A stretch of 42,312 nucleotides of DNA from Micromonospora qiuiae. Its GTDB lineage: Bacteria; Actinomycetota; Actinomycetes; Mycobacteriales; Micromonosporaceae. A program made the position numbers and the translations under genes. Every line of letters begins with the position of its first letter. Position 1 is the first letter of the stretch. The stretch is taken from assembly GCF_016863555.1 (NCBI RefSeq), contig NZ_BOPC01000072.1, forward strand, positions 1 to 42,312. The letters are read 5' to 3'. Shown here in pieces: positions 8,501 to 17,900 of this stretch. The notes below the pieces were generated by a model. That model was not told the DNA's origin and did not search any database. It saw nothing but the letters and a program-made list of their open reading frames with translations.

Positions 8501-11500
8501 GGCCGTCGCCACGGTCATGGGCGAGCTGACCGGGGTTGAGCGGGTCGGCGCGAAAGACGACTTCTTCGCGTTGGGTGGGCATTCGCTGCTGGCGATCCGG
8601 CTCGCGCACCGGTTGCGCCGCAGGTTCGGGCTGGAGCTGGCGGTGGCCGCCCTGTTCGACGGACGGACCGTGGAGCGGGTCGCTGCGGCGATCGACGCTG
8701 GCACGACACCCGACAGTGCGCCGCAGATCGTGCCCGTTCCCCGCAACGGCGCCCTGCCGACCTCGTTCGGCCAGCAACGACTGTGGTTCCTGGACCAGCT
8801 CGAACCGGGCAGCGCCGAATACCTGATCCCGATGGTGTACCACCTCACCGGAACGCTGGACACCGCGACGCTGCACCACGCGGTGGAGCAGGTCAGCGCC
8901 CGGCACGAGGTGCTGCGCACCCGCTACGTCGGGGACAGCGGTGTCCCGCTGCAGGTCGTGGATCCCCCCGGCCCGGTGGCCTTCGACGTGGTCGACCTGA
9001 CCGGCACCGCGAATGCCGTGCCGCGCGCCAAGGCGATCATCGAGGCGGCGAGCGCCCGGCCGTTCGACCTCGCCCACGAGCGCCCGCTGCGGGTCACGGT
9101 CGTGCACACGGCGGCCGACGAACACCTGGTCGCGATCACCCTGCACCACATCGCCTTCGACAACTGGTCGCTGGGCATCTTCCAGCATGAGCTGAACGAG
9201 GCGTACGCGGCAGGCCTTGCCGGTGCCCCATGGTCGATACAGCCGCTTGCGGTGCAGTACGGCGACTTCGCCGCCTGGCAACGCGACCGGCAGGCCGACG
9301 GCACCATCAGCAACCAGATCGAGTACTGGCGAACCCAGCTCGCCGGGCTCGTGCCGGTCGAGCTGACCCCCGACCGGCCCCGCCAGCCCGGGCGTGACCT
9401 ACGCGGCGACCTGCTGATCGTCGATGTTCCGGAGGCTACCGAAGCGGCGGTACGCGAGCTGGGCAACCGGACCGGCGCGACGTTCTTCATGGTGCTGCTG
9501 GCCGCGTTCGACGTGCTGCTGAGCCGCTACACCGGCCGCACCGACATCGCGATCGGCACCCCGGTCGCCGGCCGGACGCGGCCGGAGAGCGAGGACCTGA
9601 TCGGCTTCTTCGTCAACAACCTCGTGGTCCGGGCCGACCTGGGCGGGGACCCTACCTTCCTCGACCTGATCGACCGGGTTCGCCGGACCACCCTGGAGGC
9701 GTTCGCCAACCAGGAGGCGCCGTTCGAACACCTCGTCGACGCCCTGCAACCGGACCGCGACCTGTCCCGCAACCCGCTGTTCCAGATCATGTTCGAGGTA
9801 CAGCACGCCACCGGCTCCTCGGCGGCCACCCTCGCCGGGTGCACCGCGGTCGGCCTGGGTAGCGGCGTGTCGGTGGCGAAGTTCGACCTCACCCTGTCCG
9901 TGATGGAGCAGCCGGACGGGCGGCTGGAATGCTGGTTCGAGTACGCCACGGCATTGTTCGACCGCTCCACGATCGAACGCCTCGCCCGCCAGTACCTACG
10001 CCTGCTGGGCGGCGTGGTCGCCGACCCGCACGCCCGGATCAGCGAACTCGATCTGCTGTCGGCCGACGAACGCCACGCGATCGTGCATCGGTGGCCGGAC
10101 CCCGACGCGGACCGGCTGGACCTGCTCGACCCGCCCGGCGAACGGCATCTCTCGGTGCCGGAGCTGTTCGAGCGGTGGGCGGCCCGGACCCCGGACGCGA
10201 CTGCGGTGGTGTTCGGTGCCGAGCGGCTCAGTTACGCCGAGCTCAACGTACGGGTCGACGATCTCTCGCACCATCTCCGTTCGATGGGCGTCGGCCCGGA
10301 GGTCGTCGTCGGCTCATGCCTTGAGCGTGGGATCGCGCCGATCGTGGTGCTGCTGGCGGTGCTCAAGGCCGGCGGGGTGTACGCGCCGTTCGACCCGGAA
10401 CATCCGCCGGAGCGCCTGCGCTACATGCTCGCCGACGCCAGCGCGCGTCTGGTGGTGACCACCGGCAAGTTCGCCGACCGGTTCGCCGGGCAGGAGCGCC
10501 CGGTGCTGGTCGTCGACGCCCCGCACCGGGGCGGTGGCCGGCCATCGGTCGATCCGGCACCGGTGACCGTTCCGGACAACCTCGCGTACATCATCTACAC
10601 GTCCGGGTCGACCGGCCGCCCGAAGGGCGTGATGATCTCGCACCGGTCGTACGCGCACCACTGCCGGGTGATCGCCGACTACTACGGCATCCACCCCGGC
10701 GAGCGGGTCGTCCTGCTCTCGGCGCTCACCTTCGACGTCGCCATGGATCAGATCGGCGCCACCCTGACCGCCGGTGCCACGCTCGTGGTGAGTGACCCGG
10801 TCTTCTGGGCGCCGAGCGAGCTGCCCGCCAAGCTGGAGCAGTACGGCGTGACGATCATGGAGATCACCCCGGCGTACTACCGGGAGATGATGGAGTCCGG
10901 CGTGGACCGGCTCGCCGGAATGAAGCTGATCAACGTCAGCTCGGACGTGGTGACCGTCGGCGACGCCCAACGCTGGGCCGCGACCGGCCTGCCCGGCCGG
11001 TTCCTCTGCACGTACGGGCCGACCGAGGCGAGCGTCACCTGCATGCTCAACCCGGTGTCGGGCGACCTCGCCGACGAGCGCAGCACGGCCACCCTGCACA
11101 TCGGCCGCGCGCCCGCCGGTACCCAGGTGTACGTGCTCGACGCGGAGCTGCGTCCGCTTCCGGTCGGGGTTCCCGGCGAACTGTGCATCGGCGGCGTGCG
11201 GCTGGCCCGCGGCTATCACGACCGGCCCGAGCTGACCGCGGAGCGGTTCGTGCCCGACCCGTTCGGGACCGAACCGGGAGCACGCCTCTACCGCAGCGGT
11301 GACCTGGTCCGGCACCGGCCGGACGGCACGGTCGACTTCCTCGGCCGCCTCGACACCCAGGTGAAGATCCGTGGTTTCCGGATCGAACTCGCCGAGATCG
11401 AAGCCGCGCTGGCCAAGCACCCCGCGGTGTCCGCGGCCGCCGTCGTCGCGAAGGACGTCGGGCCCGGCGACAAGCGACTCGTCGCCTACCTGGAGTGGCC

Positions 11501-11981
11501 CCACGACACCGGACCCGACATCGACGAGTTGCGGGCGTACCTACGGGAGTCGCTGCCCTCGTACATGATCCCGTCGGCCTGGGTCACCATCGCGGCCCTG
11601 CCGCTGTCACCGAGCAAGAAGGTCGACCGGGCGGCGCTGCCGGATCCGGCACCCTCCCAGCTCGATGGTGCCCGTGGGTACGTGGCACCACGGGACCCGG
11701 CGGAGGAGATCATCGCCGGAATCTGGTCCGACATCCTCGGCGTCGACAGGATCGGCGTCGATGACGACTTCTTCGGACTCGGCGGGCACTCGCTGCTGGC
11801 CACCCGGGTCCTGGCCCGGCTGCGCTCGGCCCTCGCCGTCGAGGTCCCGCTGCGCTGCCTGTTCGAGGCGACCACCGTGGCGGAGCTGGCGGTGCTGGTG
11901 ACCGACCTGATCGCAGCGGAGCTTGACGAGCTGACCGACGCCCAGATGAGCGAACTGATTTCCCAGGATGGTGCCCTGTGA
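5541..11981 (+). CDS. nonribosomal peptide synthetase, two modules (C-A-T-C-A-T)
   Basis: A 2146-residue NRPS. Domains: C1 about 10-440 (HHIAFDG, His143-His144); A1 475-960 (Asp666, Lys958); T1 with Ser1015 in GGHSLL; C2 1065-1495 (HHIAFDN, Asn1208 for the usual Gly); A2 1545-2030 (Asp1732, Lys2027 in SKKVD); T2 with Ser2084. Specificity residues by eye: A1 D-A-W-Q-C-A-T-I-D-K, near Gln-type codes and suited to the Gln isostere ureidoalanine (inference); A2 D-V-D-E-N-S-T-V-T-K, whose acidic residues suggest a basic amino acid such as Dap, Dab, Orn or Arg. It begins with a C domain, so it must take a starter from a separate carrier or acyl donor. The C-terminal tail (DELTDAQMSELI) resembles a short docking helix. 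There is no epimerase. It overlaps NRPS2 by 4 bp (GTGA). Confidence 0.96.
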   Translation: MTDILETDNQLRLSFEQEQLWFLDQVRSGAQEYLLHWGFRLRGPLDRQALTAAFTEIVRRHEILRTRYATVDGQPVQIIDEPAPADITVVDLSGYPAGEQDRRVREIGEVAVTTPIDLRAAAPWRLTVVQLSPNDTILMIVVHHIAFDGPSLGILARELGALYAAHARSEEPPPQQLEPLELQYADFADWQRNRWSTNDAALARQLDYWREQLAGLAPLELPTDRQRPAVWEPAGDVVAFAVPASLAARIITVGRAARATPFMVFLAAYALLISRYADQLDFGIGVSTSGRSRVELEPVIGSLAQTLVLRTDLSGDPSFVALLRRVRDTALDAFEHKDVPLQRLAAELVPDRDLSRNPLFQVGFTVLNGQGEPLRLPGIEVDWVPTPVLGATFDMSLQMAEEPDGSWVARMTYPTALFDRARVQRMADNYLALLENLAAAPETPLRDVPTVTAAEQQRLLGWNRTPREATDALLPHLFRAQAEATPDAVAVICGDGQLTYAELMSRADSVAGFLHSCGVGAETSVGVAMHRGIDVVVALLGTLTAGAVYVPLAPDLPADRLEFMIDNAGIELVLTQTTLRQRIPRRTPVVVLDEQWDDIARAAPPPPVALDVANAAYVMYTSGSTGRPKGVVISHGGIRNRVLWAVNQHQLTDTDRVLQKTTIGFDASVWEFLAPLVSGGCVVMAPQDAHRDTAVMVAALAAYRITVVQLVPSVLRAVVDEPELAACTALRLVCSAGEPLPAELCERLLGVLEVELYNTYGPTECSIDATAWRYERGETDGMVPIGAALPGVDVYVVDSADRLAPIGVPGELCVGGIGIARGYAGRGDLTGERFTPNPFASRPGQRWYRTGDLARWREDGTLEFVGRLDGQVKVRGVRVEPGEVETALRAHPLVAAAVVTSYRSVTGDLELAGYVVPAAGATVEPDELSEFLATRLPTAMVPTGIIPLVELPSLPNGKVDRSALPAPDRRPRDDDPGHVAPRTETEWAVATVMGELTGVERVGAKDDFFALGGHSLLAIRLAHRLRRRFGLELAVAALFDGRTVERVAAAIDAGTTPDSAPQIVPVPRNGALPTSFGQQRLWFLDQLEPGSAEYLIPMVYHLTGTLDTATLHHAVEQVSARHEVLRTRYVGDSGVPLQVVDPPGPVAFDVVDLTGTANAVPRAKAIIEAASARPFDLAHERPLRVTVVHTAADEHLVAITLHHIAFDNWSLGIFQHELNEAYAAGLAGAPWSIQPLAVQYGDFAAWQRDRQADGTISNQIEYWRTQLAGLVPVELTPDRPRQPGRDLRGDLLIVDVPEATEAAVRELGNRTGATFFMVLLAAFDVLLSRYTGRTDIAIGTPVAGRTRPESEDLIGFFVNNLVVRADLGGDPTFLDLIDRVRRTTLEAFANQEAPFEHLVDALQPDRDLSRNPLFQIMFEVQHATGSSAATLAGCTAVGLGSGVSVAKFDLTLSVMEQPDGRLECWFEYATALFDRSTIERLARQYLRLLGGVVADPHARISELDLLSADERHAIVHRWPDPDADRLDLLDPPGERHLSVPELFERWAARTPDATAVVFGAERLSYAELNVRVDDLSHHLRSMGVGPEVVVGSCLERGIAPIVVLLAVLKAGGVYAPFDPEHPPERLRYMLADASARLVVTTGKFADRFAGQERPVLVVDAPHRGGGRPSVDPAPVTVPDNLAYIIYTSGSTGRPKGVMISHRSYAHHCRVIADYYGIHPGERVVLLSALTFDVAMDQIGATLTAGATLVVSDPVFWAPSELPAKLEQYGVTIMEITPAYYREMMESGVDRLAGMKLINVSSDVVTVGDAQRWAATGLPGRFLCTYGPTEASVTCMLNPVSGDLADERSTATLHIGRAPAGTQVYVLDAELRPLPVGVPGELCIGGVRLARGYHDRPELTAERFVPDPFGTEPGARLYRSGDLVRHRPDGTVDFLGRLDTQVKIRGFRIELAEIEAALAKHPAVSAAAVVAKDVGPGDKRLVAYLEWPHDTGPDIDELRAYLRESLPSYMIPSAWVTIAALPLSPSKKVDRAALPDPAPSQLDGARGYVAPRDPAEEIIAGIWSDILGVDRIGVDDDFFGLGGHSLLATRVLARLRSALAVEVPLRCLFEATTVAELAVLVTDLIAAELDELTDAQMSELISQDGAL

Positions 11982-14900
11982 CTGAGACGATCGATCGAGC
12001 CGGTCTGCGCGCGGAGTTGCTTCGGCGCAGGCTCGTAGGTGCCGCAGCCGCCGCGCCGGACGAAGGGATCGCCCGGGTACCCCGCGAGACCCCGCCCGCG
12101 TTGTCGTTCGCGCAGCGCCGACTGTGGATTCTCGACCAGGTCCGGCCGGACGGTACGGAGTATCTGGCCAGCGCCGGCCTTCGACTGTTCGGGCCGCTGG
12201 AGCCGGGCGCACTGCGGGCGGCGCTGGACGGGATCGTGGCGAGGCACGAGGTGCTGCGCACCCGCTATGTGGTCATCGACGGTGAGCCGGGCCAGGTGAT
12301 CGACCCTCCGGGGCCGGCCACGCTGCACGAGGTGGACCTGCGTGGCCTCGACCCCGCCGCGCAGGACGAGCGGATCGCCGGCTGGATGACCCACGACCGG
12401 GCACCCGTCGACCTCGCGACCGGGCCGGTGCTGACCGGAACCCTCGCCCGGCTTGCCGACGAGGAGCACGCGCTGGTCGTGACCCTGCACCACATCGCCT
12501 TCGACGGCTGGTCCGAGCAGGTGCTCTGGCGTGAGCTCGACCGGTTGTACACCGCTGCGCTGGCCGGCGGACCGTCCCCGCTGGCGCCACTGCCCGTGCA
12601 GTACGCGGACTTCGCCGCGTGGCAGCGCGGTGTGATGTCCGGCGCCACGCTGGACCGCCAGCTCGACTACTGGCGGCAGGCGTTGGCCGGCGCCAGCGCG
12701 GTGGAGCTGCCGCTGGATCGGCCGCGCCCGCAGGTCCGGGAGAGCGCCTGCGACCTGGTTCCGTTCGCGGTGGCCGCGCCGGACTCCCGAGCCCTGCACG
12801 AGATCGCCCGCCAGGCCGGCGCGACGCCGTTCATGGTGCTGATGGCCGTATACGCGATCATGCTCGGCCGGTTCGCCCGGAGCAACGACATCACGATCGG
12901 CACCCCGGTGGCCTGTCGCGACCGGGCCGAGGTGACGGACCTGATCGGGCTGTTCCTCAATACGCTCGTCCTACGCACCGACCTCTCCGGCGACCCGTCC
13001 TTCCGCGAGGTGCTCCGGCGGGTGAAGGAGATGGCGCTCGGCGCCTACGCCCACCAGGAACTCCCGTTCGAACGGCTGGTAGACGAGCTGGCCCCCGTGC
13101 GCGACGCGTCCCGGACCCCGCTGTTCTCGACCATGTTCCTTTGGGCCAGCGGGAACTCCGAGGCCCGCCGCGTCGGCGGGCTGCGCGCCGAGGAGCTGCC
13201 GGTCGGCGAGAGCGACGCGAAGTTCGACCTGACGCTGGTGGTCATCGACCAGCCCGACGGGAGCCTCACCGGTTTCCTGAACTACGCCACCGCGCTGTTC
13301 GACCGGGACACCGTTGACCGGTTCGCGACCCACTTCACCGGCCTCATCGGCAACATCGCGCGTACGCCGGACGCACCGCTCAGCCGGCTGGTCGAGTCCC
13401 CACCCGCGGAGCGGCAGCGGGTGGTGCGGGAGTGGAACGAGACCGGGGTGGCGTACCCGACCGGCACGCTGCCGGAGCTGTTCGCGCGGCAGGTGGCCCG
13501 CACCCCGGACGCCGTTGCCCTTCGCTTCGAGGGCGAGGACGTCTCCTACGCCGAGCTGGACCGGCGAGCCGACCGGCTGGCGCGGTACCTCACGGACGCG
13601 GGCGTCGGGCCGGAGTCGATCGTCGGTGTGTGCCGTCGGCGCGGCATCGAGCTGGTGGTGGCCCTGCTGGCGATCCAGAAGGCCGGCGGCGCCTACCTGC
13701 CGCTGGACCCGGACCACCCGGCCGAGCGCCGTGACTACATGTGTGCCGACGCCGGTGTCACGATCGTGCTCACCGACACCGAACCGGTCATCTCCGACAC
13801 CGGGCCGGTGCCGGCGGGGGCGGCGCTGGCGGGGCCGGACCACCCGGCGTACGTGATCTACACGTCCGGCTCGACCGGCCGGCCCAAGGGGGTCGTGGTC
13901 ACGCACCGCGCGATCGTCAACCGGCTGCGTTGGATGCAGGACGCGTACCGGCTGGACGCGTCCGACCGGGTGCTGCAGAAGACCCCGTACAGCTTCGACG
14001 TTTCGGTGTGGGAGTTCTTCTGGCCGCTGATCACCGGGGCCACGCTGGTGATCGCCCGGCCCGACGGCCACCGCGACCCGCATTACCTGGCCGAACTGAT
14101 CGCCACCGAGCAGATCACCACCCTGCATTTCGTACCGTCCATGCTTCGGGTGTTCCTGGCCGAATCGTTCGGGCCGCTGCCGTCGGTGCGCCGGATGATC
14201 TGTAGCGGCGAGGCCCTCCCCGCCGACCTGGCCGTCGCCGTCCACGAGCGGATCGGTTGCCAGCTGCACAACCTCTACGGGCCGACCGAGGCGGCTGTCG
14301 ACGTCACCGCGGTGCGATGCGCGCCCGGTACGCCGATCACGATCGGACGGCCGATCGCCAACACCCGCACCTACATCGTCGACGAGAACCTGCGACCGGT
14401 CCCGATCGGAGTGCCGGGTGAGCTGCTGCTGGGTGGGGTGCAACTGGCCCGCGGCTACCTCAACCGCCCAGGGCTCACGGCGGAGCGGTTCGTTCCCGAC
14501 CCGTTCGAGGAGTCCGGCGGTGGGCGGCTGTACCGCACCGGTGACCTCGCGAGGTACCTGTCGGACGGACGCATCGACTACCTCGGCCGGCTCGACGACC
14601 AGGTGAAGATCCGCGGGCATCGCGTCGAACTCGGCGAGATCGAGGCGGTGGCGGCCGAGCATCCGAGCGTCTCCGCGGTCGCCGTCACGGTGCACGACGG
14701 CCAGCTCGTCGGCTATCTCGTCGCCCAGGACACGGGCACCGACGTCGATGTGAGCGACGTGGCGTCGTTCCTGCGCGGTCGACTGCCCGAGGCGATGATC
14801 CCGAGCCACTGGCAGCTGCTTCCTGCGCTGCCCCTGACCACCAGCGGAAAGACCGACCGCCGCGCGCTGCCGGCCCCGACCCCTGGTCGCTCCTGGGCGG

Positions 14901-17900
14901 CCGGAGCGTACGTCGCCCCGCGTACCGAGGTCGAACGCCTCGTCACCGACGCACTCGCAGCGGCGCTGGGCGTCGAACGGGTCGGTGTGCACGATCGGTT
15001 CTTCGACGTCGGCGGTGACTCCATCCGGGCCATCCGCGCGATCGGGACCCTGCGCCGTGTGGGGCTGGGCCTGTCGGTGCAGGATATCTTCACCCACCAG
15101 ACCGCGGCGCAGCTGGCGACGCTCGCCGACCGGCCGGCGGCCGGTGCGGACGAGCCGCTGGTCGGCCCGTTCGAACAACTCGGCCCGGGCGACCGCGACC
15201 GGCTCCCGGACGGCCTGATCGATGCCTACCCGATGGGCCAGGTGCAGGCCGGCATGGTCTACGAGATGCTGGTCGACAGCTCGCATCCGGCGTACCAGAA
15301 CGTCACCAGCTTCGACATCGTCGACGACGGCCCGTTCTCCCTGGCCTCGTTGCGCGAGGCCGCGCAATGGTTGGTCGACCGGCACGAGATCCTGCGCACC
15401 ACGTTCGACGTGTCCGGCTACTCCGAGCCCATGCAGCTCGTCCATGCCAGTGCGTGGGTCGAGGTGGGCTTCGACGATCTGCGCGGGCTCCCGGAAACCG
15501 AGCAGCAGGACGTCCTGGAGCGGTATCGGGAGACGGAGAAGTCGACGATGCTGCCCATCGATCACGCCCCGCAACTGCGCTGGCACGTGCACCGCACCGG
15601 GGAGCGAACGTGGGTGCTGACCCACACGGAGTGTCACGCCATCCTGGACGGCTGGAGCCACCACTCGCTCATCGCGGAGCTGCGCGACACCTACCGGGCG
15701 ATCCGGGACTCGGACACCGATGCGCTGAAGCCCCCGCCCCCGGGCCGCTACGCCGACTTCGTCAGCTTCGAACGGCGGTCGCTGTCGTCCGAGGCGGATG
15801 AACGGTTCTGGCGGGACCGCGTCGGCGACTACGACCGGGTCATGTTGCCCGCGGACACCGCCCCGGCCGGACACGGCGCGGTGCCGGAGCTGCGGATGTC
15901 CTGGCGGCACCTCGAACCGGGGCTGCGGCAGTTGGCCGCGCGGACGCAGACCTCCCTCAAGGCCGTGCTGCACACCGCGCACCTCGCGATGCTCGGCGTC
16001 ATCACCGGCCAGCGGCGGTTCTTCAGCGGTCTGGTCGTGAACGGCCGACCCGAACTGCTGCGCGGCGACGAGGTCATGGGAATGCACCTCAACACGGTGC
16101 CGTTCGCGGTGGACCTGGGCGCGCCCCGTTGGCGCGACCTCGTGCGCGCCGTGTTCGCCGAGGAGCTTGCCGTCTGGCCGCACCGGCGTTACCCGATCCC
16201 CGCGATGCAGCGCGCCTGGGGCTCCGGGACACCGCTGATCAGCGCCATCTTCTCCTACCTCGACTTCCACGTGCTCGACGCGCAACAGGACGTGTTCGGC
16301 ACGGTCGTCGACGACAGCCCCAACGAGTTCACCCTGGTCACGTTGACCTTCCCGGGCGAGCTGAGCCTGGAGTGCCGGGCCGGCTGGGCGACGCAGGAGC
16401 GGCTGACCGCCCTGGGAGAGACCTTCCTCGAACTGCTCAGCGCGATGATCGCCGACGACGGTGCGAATCCGGTGGACCTGGGCTCGACCCCGGCGCACCG
16501 GTTCACCGTGCCGCAGCAGGACTGGCCCGCGCTGCCCGAGGTGTGCGTCACCGACCTGTTCACGACCCAGGCACAGGCCCGGCCGGACGCCGTCGCACTC
16601 GAGTGCGGCGAGTCGCGCCTGACCTACGGCGAGCTCGACGCCCAGGCCAACCAACTGGCGTGGGCGCTTCGCGAGCACGGCGCCGGCCTGGAAACTCCCG
16701 TCGCGGTCTGCCTGGACCGCGGGATCGACGCGGTGGTCACGCTGCTCGGCATCCTCAAGGCCGGTGCCTGCTACCTGCCGCTGGACCCGAAGTACCCGGA
16801 CGGCCGCATCGAGTACCTCCTCGACGATTCCGGCGCCCGGATCCTGGTGAGCGGGCCGAGCCATGCGCACCGTTTCGCGGCGCGTGCCGGGCTGACCACG
16901 TTGAGCCTGGACTCCGACTGGTGGTCGGAGAACAGCCGGCCGACCACCGCGCCACAGGTGCAACTGTCACCGGAGAACCTGGCCTACATCACATACACCT
17001 CGGGATCCACCGGCCGTCCGAAGGGCGTGCTGGTCCCGCACCGCGGCGTCGTACGGCTGGTGCACGGCCAGGAATACGCGCAGCTGGACGCCGACCAGGT
17101 CCTGTTGCAGGCCGGCACGCTCGCCTTCGACGCGTCGACGTTCGAAGTCTGGGGCGCGCTCTGCAACGGGGCGCGGCTGGTCGTCGCCCCGGAAACGCCG
17201 ACCGCAGCCGAGCTCGAGGAGATCCTGCGCCGGCACGGGGTGACCGTGCTGTTCCTGCCCACCGGCCTCTTCAGTACCGTCATGGACGTTCGGCCGCAAG
17301 CGCTGGCCGGGGTGCGGGAGGTGGTGGTCGGTGGTGACGTGCTGTCGTCGCAGCACGTGCGTAAGGCGATGGAGCACGGCGTGGCGGTCACCAACGGGTA
17401 CGGCCCGACCGAAAGCACCACGTTTGCCACCGTCCACCCGCGGATCCCGCTGCCTGCGGTCACCGAGGTCATCCCGATCGGGAAGCCGATCAATCACACC
17501 TACGTGCAGGTCGTCGACGAGAACCTCGACCCGGTCCCGTTCGGCGTGCCGGGTGAGCTGCTGCTGGGTGGTCCGGGCATCGCGCGCGGATACCAGAGCC
17601 GCCCGGACCTGACCGCCGAGCGCTTCGTACCGGACCCCTCCGGGAACTCACCGGGAAACCGGCTCTACCGCACGGGGGACATCGTCCGCCAGGACCCGGA
17701 CGGCACCGTCCATTTCATCGGGCGGCGCGATCACCAGGTGAAGATCCGCGGACACCGTGTCGAGCTGGGCGAGGTGGAGGTCGCGATCGCCGAGCTGCCC
17801 ACGGTACGGGCCGCCGCGGCGGCGGCGTACGAGGGCGTGGACGGGATCAAGCAGCTCGTCGGATACGTCGTTCTCGACGAAAACGGCCCGGCCGACCCCG

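Noticed and set aside
7206..9281. Leftward open frame of about 690 codons opposite NRPS1
   Set aside because: It has the same shadow effect: low-complexity Arg/His/Gly-rich translation and no motifs.
15006..16500. Epimerisation domain after the GGDS carrier
   Set aside because: The following domain has the C-domain layout (RHEILRTTF, HAILDGWS) and is followed by an A domain; no E-type motifs are seen.
12971..16963. Very long leftward open frame (about 1330 codons) opposite NRPS2
   Set aside because: It is an Arg/Gly/Pro/His-rich shadow of the NRPS coding strand in high-GC DNA, with no domain motifs. The plus strand encodes clear C, A and T domains there.
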